Positions 43,130 through 53,944 of a DNA stretch of 64,000 bases are shown here, one piece after another. Numbering within the stretch: position 1 is the stretch's first letter; every line of letters begins with the position of its first letter. Location: the NCBI GenBank assembly GCA_009801085.1, contig VNWV01000001.1, positions 5,208,001 through 5,272,000 on the forward strand, written 5' to 3'. This stretch comes from Lasiodiplodia sp. COLG20 (lineage: Eukaryota > Ascomycota > Dothideomycetes > Botryosphaeriales > Botryosphaeriaceae). The notes beneath the pieces were generated by a model, which did no database searches, was not told the DNA's origin, and saw only the letters and a list, made by a program, of their open reading frames with translations. The position numbers were made by a program, and so were the translations under genes.

Positions 43130-43909
43130 CTACGCATCCCTGCCCCACGACTCCTTCCTTCTCCTGCGGTCCTCGCGCGCTTCCCGCTTCTTCCGGCCCC
43201 AGCCCTTCTTAACCTCTTCGATCTCAGCCGCCTTGCGCGCGGCGTGGTCAGGCGCAGGCGCCACCAGGCCGACAAAAAACTGCGAGCACTCGAACTTGTG
43301 CGCCAGGCGCTCGCGCGTCCAGTGGGCGGGGTCCTCCTTCCGCAGCGCCCGGATCTGCTCGATGTCGGCGGCCGTCAGGTGGTATTTCTTGGTGTAAGGG
43401 GAGCGGACGGGCGGCGGGAGAGACGTGGCCTTGGTCACGGTGGTGGCGTGCTTGTGGGCCAGGTGGGGCGGCAGGACCGAGGGCGAGGTGTAGGTGCCGG
43501 CGGAGAGGGCGGTGCCGGTGGGCGAGGCTTTTGAGGGCGACAGGCGCGCCGTCAGCGCGTACAGCTCGCGGCGGCGGTCGTGGGCGGGCAGGAACTTGAG
43601 CGGCGTGTGGTAGACGGACGGCGCCGACGAGGGCGGGTTGAAGACGATGTGGTCGGCCGTGTGCGAGGCCGACGGCACGGCGCTCGGCGCGGCGGGCACG
43701 GAGCGCAGGCGGTTGAGCTGCCGGCGGGTCGTCGACTCGTGCCGGCGTTGGGTGTGCGTAATTGGCGATGCTGATGCTGATGTGCTGGGTTTTGCGGCCG
43801 TCGAAGAGGCGGTTGTGCTGGTGGTGGTGGTGGTGGCTCCGCACCGCAGGCTGCTGGTGATGGAGGTGGAGAGAGGCCGCATTGGCCGAGTGAGGAGGGC
43901 GTTGCTCAT
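43130..43909 (-). CDS. MRPL20: Mitochondrial large-subunit ribosomal protein mL58 (MRPL20)
   Basis: Single exon, 259 residues. The N-terminal 50 residues are rich in Ser, Thr and Arg with a run of threonines (a GGT repeat on the plus strand), consistent with a mitochondrial presequence. Residues about 95-130 contain the fungal signature VYHTPLKFLPAHDRRRELYAL-type stretch, and the C-terminal part has KKYHLTAADIEQIRALRKEDP, HWTRERLAHKF and CSQFFVGLVAP, the conserved helix of the fungus-specific mL58. The C-terminus is strongly basic, as expected for rRNA contact. The frame runs on to 44065 but the ATG at 43909 (MSNALLTRP) starts the presequence. Confidence 0.88.
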   Translation of the reverse strand: MSNALLTRPMRPLSTSITSSLRCGATTTTTSTTASSTAAKPSTSASASPITHTQRRHESTTRRQLNRLRSVPAAPSAVPSASHTADHIVFNPPSSAPSVYHTPLKFLPAHDRRRELYALTARLSPSKASPTGTALSAGTYTSPSVLPPHLAHKHATTVTKATSLPPPVRSPYTKKYHLTAADIEQIRALRKEDPAHWTRERLAHKFECSQFFVGLVAPAPDHAARKAAEIEEVKKGWGRKKREAREDRRRRKESWGRDA

Positions 43910-44627
43910 GTTGACGGATGGAATCGCTGTGGCATTGGCTGGAGGGAAGGGTTGATCGGACGGTTGCGGCGCGTGAGTTTGATTGTAGACAGAGAAAACT
44001 GTCGGTCTGTGCGCGATTTTGCTGCGCATTTGGTCGCTGCGGTCGCCCGGGTCGGCACGCGACACTGCTGGACCCTAGGCTAACAAAACTACAAGCCTCC
44101 ATGTCTCATCAAATACAATTACAGCCTATTTATCTTGGTATCCATAGCCCTTGTCTCAATGCGTCTGAAACTTGCACCTAGTCGGATGCCTGCTTCCATT
44201 GCCCCCTAAAGAGAAGTGCTCGACCTTTTAAAGATAAGTTTATGTATTCCTCTGGCAAAGAACTTTTTCTTCGCCCCACGCAGGCGAACTCTATTTTGCA
44301 TCTGAAATTTATTGCACACATTCCGATCGGCTTACAGTGAGTTGGCGCTCCTCACCAGCTGCAGCTATGCCTCTCACATTCTAAGGACACTTCAACCCAT
44401 ACAAGCAGGTTGAACGGCACCAGAACTAGTGAACATCATTTTGCGACCAATCATTGTTTGATGCTGAATCGCTGATATAAGACGTTATCTGGTCTACCAT
44501 CATTCATGAATCCCCATGAGACTACGTCTGAAACCCATTGACCCATCCCACGACTTTTCGACAAATTTCTACCTCCTGGACCATAATTGGAGAGAGAAAT
44601 AGCAAGGGTGTCCAAGCCTCTGACGTC
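43910..44627. other. Intergenic spacer
   Basis: Promoter of mL58 and 3' region of the coiled-coil gene. Nothing else seen. Confidence 0.5.
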
Positions 44628-45674
44628 CTAGTTCCGGTCCAGGATCCGGTTCATGGAGTGAGCGTCATTTGCCATAACTCTGCGTACACGGTCACTGGTC
44701 TGAACGGTCTCCAAGACTTCAGCAACGAGGTCGTGCGCACATTCGAAGAAGCCTGCGTTGCGCCATTGCTCAGAAGATTTTCCGTTCTGCTTTGTCAGCT
44801 TGGCTAGCTGACGACTGCTATAGATGAGGGAATTGGCCGTGGTCGGACTTGACTCTGAGATGTTTCTCGCACCGTAGGCAGCCGCGCGGATCGCCCATTC
44901 CATCTCCAGCCATGACAGTGGACGATCATTCCCAGATCTCGACAGGAAATCGCGCTTCTCTAGGAATCTTTCCATTGGCTTCATACTCTCCAAACAGCTC
45001 TCGGCGCGCTGTAACTCCTCTTTCTCCTCCCTACGCTTTCGTTCGACATTGAAGAGCTGGGTGCCCTTCCTCTCCTCCTTTTGGGTTACACGGCTAAGAT
45101 CTTGTTGCAGGCTGAGACACGTGGAACGTAGCTCGTCGACCTGTTTCCTGAGCGATCTGGCTTCCTCAAAGCTGTTCTGCTGTAGGTTTGAAGCAATCTG
45201 CTTTCCTTGCAGCGCCGCTGCCCTACCGTCCTCCAATTCCCTCTCTCTTCGAATGTAGCCCTGGATCGCTTCCTGGTAATCTTTCTTTAGGTTCTGAATC
45301 TCGTAATCGCGAAGCGTCACTGAGCTCTCTTTCTCCAGCTGGACCTTCGAGATGGTAACGTCTTTTTCGTGAATCTCTTCCTTCAGGCTCAAGACTAGCT
45401 CGAGGTGGTCGATACGAGTTAGCTTGGTTTGTTGCTCGTGTTCTGTCTTGATCTTGTTGACCTCAGCTTCGTGCTCAACTTTCAGCTGGCGGATGATCGC
45501 AAGGACACCGTCTTTTAGCGTCTGCGGGTCACTATGCGGGGCTTCAACCCAGATCCGATCGAGAAGAGCAGCGGCCTCGTGGTCAATGTTGGTAGTGCCT
45601 GTAGGTGCCTCCCGTTTTGGAGGCCCTTTGTCGGTGGGCATGGTTGCGGAGTGAGTTCCTGGCATGCTAGGCAT
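44628..45674 (-). CDS. Coiled-coil protein with shared C-terminal domain (paralogue 1)
   Basis: Single exon, 348 residues, start ATG at 45674 (a second ATG three codons later is equally possible). Residues about 45-235 are a near-continuous coiled coil of charged heptads. The last 110 residues form a separate domain beginning with MERFLEKRDF, then PLSWLEMEWAIRAAA, FFECAHDLVAEVLE and RVRRVMANDA. The next gene (46627-48276) ends with a clearly related domain in the same order, so this is a paralogous pair. I do not recognise the domain. No signal peptide, membrane segment or nuclear-localisation cluster stands out. A structural or tethering role can be guessed from the coil only. Confidence 0.72.
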   Translation of the reverse strand: MPSMPGTHSATMPTDKGPPKREAPTGTTNIDHEAAALLDRIWVEAPHSDPQTLKDGVLAIIRQLKVEHEAEVNKIKTEHEQQTKLTRIDHLELVLSLKEEIHEKDVTISKVQLEKESSVTLRDYEIQNLKKDYQEAIQGYIRRERELEDGRAAALQGKQIASNLQQNSFEEARSLRKQVDELRSTCLSLQQDLSRVTQKEERKGTQLFNVERKRREEKEELQRAESCLESMKPMERFLEKRDFLSRSGNDRPLSWLEMEWAIRAAAYGARNISESSPTTANSLIYSSRQLAKLTKQNGKSSEQWRNAGFFECAHDLVAEVLETVQTSDRVRRVMANDAHSMNRILDRN

Positions 45675-46626
45675 CTTCGTGAAGCCGCACTGAAGGCGGT
45701 CGATGCAAGACAAGCGCAGAATGGATTTTGGCGCTATCTTACGAGTCAGCAAAGCCTATGATATAGGTGTGGTGAGGAGGGAAATAATTACGCAAGAGTC
45801 TGCTACAAAAGCGCGAGCGGATGCGTCAACACAACGAGGCAAGGTGAAGTGGATGCGCAGAATGAGCTTTTCCGCCCGCTAGGCCTCGGCCAGCGCAGCA
45901 AGCGGAGCGTTAGATGCGGTGGTTGGGAAGCACAATCGTCGAGTAGGTTGGGCGGCGAGCATTCAGTGACGAGCAGAGTGTGGCAAAGGTTTGAGTGTGG
46001 TCGGCAGCAGAAGATGGCAGGAGCGGCAGGAGCACCTTCCGTCGCGCTGCGCGTCTGCACGTGATTGCCGTACTTCGCGGGCCCGCACGTGCGACCGGAA
46101 TATTTGATTACAAAATACGTGAGTGAGCCTGGCTCGTCGGAGAGAAGCCATTCGAAGACGCACAAAGTCCAGCCTTGATAGCCGAACGAAGAGATTCCTG
46201 AAGGTGACCCAACGAAGTTTCTCAAATACATATCAGATGATACGTAAACGTGATTTACACAAACCTGAAACTGTATCATTGTCTACGGAAGCTATCTCGA
46301 GCAGATGCAGAGCTTGCTTCTACATGCTAAACTGCTGCAACATTTGATCTAGTCGTTGATCCCGGATTCACGTCTCATATGCCTTCCATCCAGCAACCCG
46401 ATGAACAACTCGATACCGTCGAAAGCTGGTGATTATACTGGGAAAAACATAACAGAAATTGCCCACAAACTCATCGGCTGGACGGATAAGTAATACTTGA
46501 CTCTCCTGCAATCCGGAACGTGTTTTGGATGCAGAGCTGAAATTTCGACAAAGTGCATGACCAGTTGCCATGAACCAAAGCACGAATCCTTAAAGGAAAT
46601 TCCCAGAAGCCTAGTTCTGCACCCCT
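45675..46626. other. Intergenic region between the coiled-coil paralogues
   Basis: Promoter of paralogue 1 and 3' region of paralogue 2. I looked for a third copy or fragment of the shared domain and found none. Confidence 0.5.
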
Positions 46627-48276
46627 CTATTTGAAGGTATGCTTTATCAAAGCCGTTTGGACATTTGCGGAATCCTCATTCAGCGTCTTGCGCACGTATG
46701 GGAACTTCTGCGCTTCCCACAAGATGTTGTCCACAATGCTCTCAACAGCTTCAAAAAATGTGAACCGAAGGGCGAAACGGCCGGGACTGTCATGGGCGAA
46801 GCTGACAAGGTCCTTGGATCCGTGCCTCAACGCATCCTCAACGATGTACGTGGAGTAACCATGCCCTAAGGTTCGGCGAATTTGCGGAGAGAGGCCAACA
46901 GCAGCAGCCCGTACGGCGTATGTCATGTCATCCCAACTCAGATGCACCCGTTTCTCATCTGAAAAGTCGCGATCTTCGAGGAACCGTCCCAGAGGCCCAA
47001 GCTGGGTGAGTTTGTTTGCCAATTCTTGAACCTTCTTTTTCAAGTCCTGCTCGTTCTTGTTGGCTTTGAACTCGATAGCCGCCAGCTTCTCCTCTAATTT
47101 CTGGATGCTTTGTATGTGGATAGAGGGAAGGTCGGTCACCTGTGAAGAGTCTGCGGACTTCATTGAGGCACCGTTCTCGTTCTGTGCATGGCGTAGCTTT
47201 TGCTGCCACTCCTGGATAAGAAACTTGACGCGATCCTGGAGAGGTCCTTGGTGATCGGGAGGGCAACCATTCTGGCACTGCTGGCCCGGTTTCAGTTGTG
47301 CGATCTGTTTGTTCACCTCTGCCGAGAGCATCTGCTTCTCCCAGATAAGCCGGTGATTCTCCGCCTGGCTCTTCGCAGTCATGTGTTGAGTGTTCACGAG
47401 CTGTACATGGTGGGATTTAGCCAGCTTTTCAAGCCTTTCCTTCTCCTCGAGAATCTTCGTCTTCTCCCAGGTTATCAAGTGAGTCTCCGCCTGGCATTCC
47501 GCGGTCCTCTGTTGAGCCTGTACAAGCTGCACATGGTGGTCATTAGCTTGTCGTTCAAGCTTTTCTTGCATATTATGCACTTGCTGCTCTGCTTGAGCTA
47601 ACTGAGACTGAAGCTGGCTGCATGTCTTCTTGAAATTCACTTCAATGAGATCAATGGTCTCTTGCAGCGCGCCGACCTTCGCTTCGAAATTCTCGCTGTT
47701 AGAATGACCATCTGAGGTGCTCGTGCGGGAGAGGCTCTCATACAGCTCCATGTAGCGTTCTTTCTCGAGTCTTTCATGCTTTAGCTGTTCCTTCAAAGAG
47801 CGCATGTCGTTGTCGTCCGTCGCAACAGTATGATCCTGCGATTCGGCGACTTTGGCAGTACCATTAAAGCTACCAGCCGACGGTGCTTCGTTTTCCTTTC
47901 TTTGCTCTTGAATCTTGCATCTCGCATCTAGTTCTTCCTTCAGAGCCTGGAGCTTCTCATCCTTCTTTGCAACTTGGATCCTCTCCCAGCGCAGATCGAG
48001 CAGCAGTTTCTTGACGACACCTTCTTGCTCTAGATCTCTCTTGGCCAGCTCATGCTTTGTCCAGCTCAAGTCTTTGTTGATGGTCGCTAGCTCAGTGGCT
48101 CCGGGCTTCAGGCCGTCACGCTTCCCAGCGGTGTAAGCTAGGATCGTCAGCGCGAGAGCGGTCTTCGTAGAGCCAGCATGATGAGGGAGATTGGCGAAAT
48201 GTTTGGCTCCTTCAGCCGCCTCGCCGCGTAGACGGCCAACGAAGGCTTCCGCCTTGTGAGCCTCAGCCCATGTCAT
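46627..48276 (-). CDS. Coiled-coil protein with internal 42-residue repeat and shared C-terminal domain (paralogue 2)
   Basis: Single exon, 549 residues from ATG at 48276. Residues 1-60 are alanine-rich and helical, different from paralogue 1. About residues 65-430 are coiled coil. Within it two adjacent 42-residue units (47562-47437 and 47436-47311) repeat the pattern KLERQANDHHVQLVQ / RLEKLAKSHHVQLVN followed by TWEK / IWEK, a recent-looking duplication in frame with heptads. A small C-x4-C pair (QQCQNGCPPDH) follows. The C-terminal domain (about 430-549) starts LGRFLEDRDF, then HLSWDDMTYAVRAAA and FFEAVESIVDNILWEA, matching paralogue 1. Function unknown; no enzymatic motif. Confidence 0.75.
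   Translation of the reverse strand: MTWAEAHKAEAFVGRLRGEAAEGAKHFANLPHHAGSTKTALALTILAYTAGKRDGLKPGATELATINKDLSWTKHELAKRDLEQEGVVKKLLLDLRWERIQVAKKDEKLQALKEELDARCKIQEQRKENEAPSAGSFNGTAKVAESQDHTVATDDNDMRSLKEQLKHERLEKERYMELYESLSRTSTSDGHSNSENFEAKVGALQETIDLIEVNFKKTCSQLQSQLAQAEQQVHNMQEKLERQANDHHVQLVQAQQRTAECQAETHLITWEKTKILEEKERLEKLAKSHHVQLVNTQHMTAKSQAENHRLIWEKQMLSAEVNKQIAQLKPGQQCQNGCPPDHQGPLQDRVKFLIQEWQQKLRHAQNENGASMKSADSSQVTDLPSIHIQSIQKLEEKLAAIEFKANKNEQDLKKKVQELANKLTQLGPLGRFLEDRDFSDEKRVHLSWDDMTYAVRAAAVGLSPQIRRTLGHGYSTYIVEDALRHGSKDLVSFAHDSPGRFALRFTFFEAVESIVDNILWEAQKFPYVRKTLNEDSANVQTALIKHTFK
47311..47562 (-). repeat. Two tandem 126-base units inside the coiled-coil gene
   Basis: Units 47562-47437 and 47436-47311, both in frame. 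The shared core HHVQLV recurs exactly 42 residues apart, and about half of the remaining positions agree. Confidence 0.75.
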
Positions 48277-48813
48277 GGTGATTATGTGTCGTGGTGAAGG
48301 TGAAGCGTGATCGATGGGTTGGTTGGCTGATGCCGTGCCTGTAGAAGGTTTCCAGGAGCGAGGACGCGAAGGCTTTCGGGATATCGCTCCCGGCTCGGCA
48401 AGATGTCGATGGAAAGTGTGGGTGAACGCTCAGCTGAGGACGCTTCGTGCTGATTCATGGTTAGTAGGTGAAAGAGGACGAGGTGTGGTAGTTGGGCTAC
48501 TTACGAGAAGGCCCCAGCCGCACGCACTCACGGCTGGTCTTTGGTGAGTATCGAGACTTTGCTGGATTGAGTCGTTGTTGAGGAGTTTGGAGCGGTGTTT
48601 GTGTGTCGGAGGAAGACAAGCTCGGCGAGGAGCCGGGTGGGTTGTGCCTTCCAACAATGGCAACTACCAAAAGAAAACGGAAGGCACGCACGTCGCCGCG
48701 CCAGCGCCGAAGAATTCGACGCTGGTTGTGATTATGAAGCTCGACATTATCATTCAGAAGTCATTAAAATACATGATATTTCGCGAAAGCACCCAACTGA
48801 TTGCATTATCACC
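48277..48813. other. Intergenic spacer
   Basis: Promoter of coiled-coil paralogue 2 and 3' region of the amidase gene. No other feature. Confidence 0.5.
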
Positions 48814-50796
48814 TCACTGCCCAACCTCGCTCCGTCTGAGCAAGATCTGCCCGCCATCCACAGTCGACCTGCCCGCCTTACTGACGCTGATAATCCCCTC
48901 CGCCACCAAGTCCTCCACGAGAGAGAAGATCATGCCATCGCAGCCCTTTGCCGCCATGAAATCGACCGTCACCGGCAGCACCTCCGTATGGTTCGTGATG
49001 CTCGAGAAGTAGCTCGCCTGCCCGATCGGCACGACCATATCCGGCGCCTCCGAGAACACCGAGATCCGCGACGTGCTGAAGCCGAACGGGACGGACGGCG
49101 AGCTGAGATACAAGTTGCGGTAGGAGACATCGGCCTCAGTGCCGCCAATGTAGAGGAGCAGGCTGCTCGAGCACGTCTCGGCGTCGGGAGCCAGCACGCT
49201 GCTGTTGAACCACGTCATGAACTGCGTCTTGTTGGCCACCGCCTCCGCAATTGTGGCCGATGAGTTGTCGCCGTAAGCCCAGCGCGCCAGCGGTGCCGGG
49301 TCCACGAAGGGCAGCCGCCCGTCGTTGGCCGCAGCATACTCGGCGTACCACGGGTCGCGCACAAGCTGGGTCTGCTCCTTTGCAATGAGGAGTGGGTACG
49401 TGATGTTGAGTAGCTCGTCGACAGGAGTCGTGTCCGGGTTGTCGGTTGCCCAGGCCTCAGTAATGTTGAAAGCGGTGGCATTGGCGCCGAGGAAGGAGGA
49501 AAGCTTGCTCACGAAGTCCAGCAACAGAGCGTCGCTTTCGTATTCGCCAGTCTCGGTGGGAAAGTCGGCAAGCAGTATCTGCTTCGGGTAGGACGAAGAG
49601 ATGGTTATGTTGGTGGAGTACATGGCCTTGGCTGCAGCCGTCCAGATGGCGGGATCGCGGCAGAGGAGACCGGCGGTATCTAGCTCAGGAGCAAGAGGCA
49701 TGACATTCGTAAGTTCCACCAAGCCATGAGAAGGACGGTTTCCATAGAGACCTTGGGCCTGGGAGGGGCCGCGGACGGAGCCACCAGTGTCGCTTCCGAG
49801 AGTGATATCAAGCCATTCGTATGCGCCCTCTCCAGCACCGGGTCCGGAAGATGAGGACGAAGGCTGCTGGTAGCCATCACCACGAGGGTTGAAAGGCGAT
49901 AGGTAGTCAACCCAGTCGGCAGTCGCGCGCTCGCCGTTGGCAAATTGAGAAGTCTTCATCTTGCCCACAATGATAGCACCGGCATCAACCAGTCTCTGGA
50001 CGGCCAAAGCAGTCGTGTTTGCCTCCGGATAGAAGTGGTACCAGGCGCGATTACCATTGCTTGTTCTCATTCCGGCAATGTCATAAATGTCTTTCACGCC
50101 AAGGCGGACACCGGCGAGAGGCTTCTCTGGAGTCTTGGTGTAAGAGAGACGAGAGGGGACAGCAACGGCAAGAGACTGTCCCTGGATGTTTGCAGGAAGC
50201 ACGCTGAAGCTTCCGTCAGCATTTGGTATGGTGGTCTCAGAAAATGCTCCCATGATGTCAGAATAAAGACGCCATGGCTGATAGAGGTCTCCTGAAGAAG
50301 ATATGAAATAGGGGCCTTCCGGAACGGCATTGGCTGTATCAACATGGGCAGTCAAGACAGAAACATTGCCAAGGTTGAGCTTGGATGCTTGCTTCGCAGA
50401 AGAATATGAGGGCCCGGTATATTGAATGTATATCCCTGCTGCATATTAGCGTCATTCCCATAGCGAGTTGGGCCACCCACCTTGCAGGAACCCGCTTTGG
50501 AAAACGTCGTCCGTCTCCGTCCAGTTTGACACTACCGAATCGAAGATTGCACCGGAAAAGCCGACATCATCAGTGTTAATGACCGTAATCGGAGTAAAGA
50601 AGCCGGATTTGGAGCCACTGGGAAATCCCTTTGTTATGTTGATAGTAGCTATCGCATTCGGTGCAATGTAGTAGGGAACATCGTCCAGGCTGACGGTGAA
50701 GCCAGTAGAAGAAAGTGCGGCATTGCTTGATGCGACAAATGCAGCGAGAAGCGCGGAATAGCGAGTGAACACCGCCATGCTGAAAGTTGAAGCCAT
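48814..50796 (-). CDS. Secreted amidase-signature enzyme with an extra N-terminal domain
   Basis: Exons 50796-50481 and 50435-48814, 645 residues. A signal peptide of about 26 residues ([11 protein letters not shown]) is followed by a 110-residue beta-rich domain also found in front of some fungal amidases annotated as Arp1-like. The amidase core starts at about residue 190. The Ser-cisSer-Lys triad is present: lysine in RLGVKDIYD, the serine-rich SSSSSGPG loop for the cis-Ser, and the nucleophile in [12 protein letters not shown]. Many N-x-S/T sites in the C-terminal half support secretion or vacuolar routing. The family hydrolyses amide or ester bonds of small molecules; the substrate is unknown. 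The serine-rich loop is less standard than the usual GSS-GG pattern, so the exact cis-Ser is uncertain. Confidence 0.83.
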
Positions 50797-52357
50797 GTTT
50801 TTGCCAGGTGCTGGGGACCGCTAGGCAATTGGGAACGGTGCTTGCAGCTTGCATGTACAGGGCTTGGTCTTTATATCTCCGGGAGCTCCGAAATGCGGCC
50901 TCCATATCATCAGCACGGCAGCCTATGACTACCATTATTAATGTCGGTCACAGTGTGTCGTCCAATGGGATGCAGGACATTCAGCCGCAGCCACCGCAAA
51001 TGTCTGGGCGTGGGTGAACATTGCACTCGGGTTCCATAGCCTATCCGATCATCTCCTGTTCCTGTCAATTCCCCGACCCTCTAAATTGATGTCGGTGTCA
51101 GCCGTGACTCAAGACATGCGCAAACCCTAAGACCAGTGCAGTAAGGGAGATCTAGGGCTCGCGAATTGAACATTGACGGTCCTTGATGATTCTCGATTCA
51201 CCCCTAGAGGAGTTGCATCTGTTCAACTCGAGTTCGCAAGGGATTCCGATGAGGCCAAACCCCGCTCTTACAAGGGTATAACTGCGCTGTTTTTTGTGTT
51301 CTTGACGGAACCAGCCTTGGCAGCGGATGCCGCGTCGGGGGCAACGATAACCTATCTCTCCGGCAATTGCCCACTGCTGCCGATAAGGCGGTCGGGAGCC
51401 GACAACCATCGGAGTTTACAAGACGTCACCAAACCAGCGGCTCTGTCGTGAGCCTAGAGATACTGTACGATCAGCTACATAATTCGATGTTTTGAGACTT
51501 GTGATTTCGAAACGAGAGGTCAAATCCGAGCGGGGTTGTTTCAATCTTGTGCGAGATCGGCATGGCAACTGCAGCAAGTCTAAAAGAGTGGTCGAGGCGC
51601 GATCAGGGAGGAATGTGCGACAAATAGTGCCAACCTGATGGCCTGTCAAGGGTTTGCCCATCATGGTGCAATAATGTCAGTCTCGTCGTTGTGCAATTGC
51701 GGCCTGTTCTTGTAAAGACCTCGGTTCGCGGCTTAGTGTCGGTTAAACCGCCAAAAACAGATTGGTGGTGGTGGATAACTTCAAACGTCTGGGAGCTTCG
51801 TCAGAACTGAGCTGTCCAGCTGATCCACCCAGCACACGACTTCTTCTACTCATGCTCCACGAATGCTTAAGTATAGGGTTTAAAAATTTTCCGAGCTCAG
51901 CAATCACTTTCAAGTATATACAAAGCTAACTGCTCATTCTCTTCTACCTTGGCTTTGAAGAGATGCGACGATATGGTAGCTCTCCAAGCTGATAAAGCTC
52001 AAGCAGCTGAGGCTGGAGCTTTGAATGTGGCCGATTAGGCTGACGAATCAGAAAGCTTTTGAGGCCCAGCCTCAACCAGACATATCATCACTATGTGTAC
52101 AAGAGTCAAATGGATGGGTTGTTCTTGGGCTCCAGCCTACCCTTCACGAAAACAGAACGCAAGACAGGCGATGAGTCCTGCTGCAAGGAGCGTTTCCCGC
52201 AGAGGTGGCGCGTTCTCCCGGAGTTTCGCCGGACACCCTGCCCGCCCACCCGCCCTGCCGCCAGGTACTGACGATCCGGATCACTGTCGCAGAACAAGAG
52301 CCAACACCTCGACAGTCAGCTGCGCGACGCGTCAGGATCCCCACGAATGTTGCAACC
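50797..52357. other. Long intergenic region with divergent promoters
   Basis: 1.56 kb between the amidase (minus) and the kinase (plus). No gene was recognised; the frame at 51173-51451 lacks an ATG and domain character. Confidence 0.5.
50871..50877 (-). promoter_or_regulatory. TATA box of the amidase gene
   Basis: GATATAA on the minus strand, 75 bases upstream of the ATG at 50796. Confidence 0.5.
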
Positions 52358-53944
52358 ATGGATGACACGCCTGAATGCGCCGATCATGTCTCGGTAACGG
52401 GTCACAAGATCGATCTCAGCCTCGACCATGGTTTCCTGGGTATATTCTTTTGCACTACCTCTGCTTTCCTAGCTGACTTGCGCGTAGGAAACTGCTCTTC
52501 AATCGCCTCCTACGAGAGCCTCGATGCTATCGGTGAAGGCGGTATGTTCTCTCCTCCTTACTCACGCCTTTGAAAATGTGTTTGCTGACAGCCACAGCCT
52601 ACGGTATCGTCTCTCGCGCACGCGACCGGCGCAACGGCTCTGTCGTCGCTTTGAAGCAAATTCGCATCCTTGAATACGAGCGCAACAATGGCATTCCGCT
52701 TACGGCGCTGCGCGAAATATCGATCCTTCGATCCCTCCGCCACCAGAACGTAATCAATGTCCTCGAAGTCGCTGTGGACGACACCGTGCTGGAAGACGTA
52801 TACATGGTTATGGAATACTGCGAGAAGGTTGGTAGTCCATGCTAGCTGGATGCTTAAGGACTCGGGATGTATCGTTCTGGCTTATTTTGCCTCTGCCGTA
52901 AGGCGGGGCTTTTTGCCAGGCTGTTCTGTAGGACTTGGCAAGCCTCGTCGATGTGCACAAAGTCCAGTTCAGCTTGGCTGAAGGTTCGTGCCGACTCCAC
53001 TTTGGTCTTGTGAGGGAGGCCGTGGCTGACGCCTTGTCTTAGTAAAATGTCTTGCCCGCCAACTACTCGAAGGTCTCGAGTATCTCCACAAGAAAGACAT
53101 CATTCACAGGTGTGTCGTGTCCATTTGCGGCTGTGTGCCTGGAGGCTGACCTCTTTCAGAGACATCAAAATGGAGAACCTGCTCCTCACTGCGAATGGGT
53201 TGCTCAAAATAGGTACTTTTGCCCAACGCCCTGTGTGGTAGTGGCTAACAATAGGCAGCCGACTTTGGTTTGGCGCGCGAGTGGGCGCCGAGGCCCCTTA
53301 CACCTGGAGTTGTCACCATCTGGTACCGTGCTCCAGAACTATTACTCGGGTGCTCTCGCTACACATCTTCCATTGACGTCTGGTCAGCGGGCCTGTTCAT
53401 CGGGGAGCTGTTGCTTCAGATGCCAGTTCTCAATGGGAACACTGAGCTAGAACAACTCTCTCAAATAGCGAAGCTCCTGGGTAGCCCATCTCCTGGAGAC
53501 ATCGTTACTTTGTCTTCCATGGGCTGTCCGGACCTGATCAAATGGCAGCGGGACTCGATGCCTCGAGGACGCGTCGATAATCTTGAGCGATGGTTCCTTT
53601 CACGATCCACCAAAGGAACGGTGAAGTTCCTCGCCAGCATTCTAAGATGGGATCCGAAGGCACGGCTCACTGCAAACGAAGCGTTAGGAAAGTCGAAGAG
53701 TAGGTTTGCAGCTGCGGCAGAGGAGTGGTGGCGGGAGAGTCCGAGGGCTGCAGCGAAGGAACAGCTGCCCACGTTGCCTGCGGTGGAACATGTTCAAGAT
53801 GGAAAGCCTGGGTTACACGACGATTCTTCCAGCAAGAGGCAGCAGGCACCCGAGAGCGGACCTGTGGATTTTGGCGGGTTCGTCTTTGATTTCGACGACG
53901 CCGAGCCGGCTACCAAGCTCCCGCCAAGAAAGCGAAGAAGATAG
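52358..53944 (+). CDS. Cyclin-dependent-kinase-family protein kinase (CDK10/11-like)
   Basis: Seven exons: 52358-52439, 52488-52541, 52598-52827, 52932-52983, 53043-53109, 53160-53212 and 53259-53944; 407 residues. A complete kinase domain is recovered: GEGAYGIV glycine loop, VALKQI (Lys), a PLTALREIS cyclin-contact helix, HRDIKMENLLL catalytic loop, ADFGLA, and PGVVTIWYRAPE with the T-loop threonine. The residues before the glycine loop (CSSIASYESLDAIGEG) resemble CDK11/PITSLRE kinases more than Cdc2, and the cyclin helix differs from PSTAIRE and PITSLRE. The C-terminal tail ends in a basic PPRKRRR, a probable nuclear signal. The first 48-base intron is inferred from alignment logic; without it 16 extra residues would be read through. 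Likely nuclear, acting in transcription or RNA processing. Confidence 0.83.
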
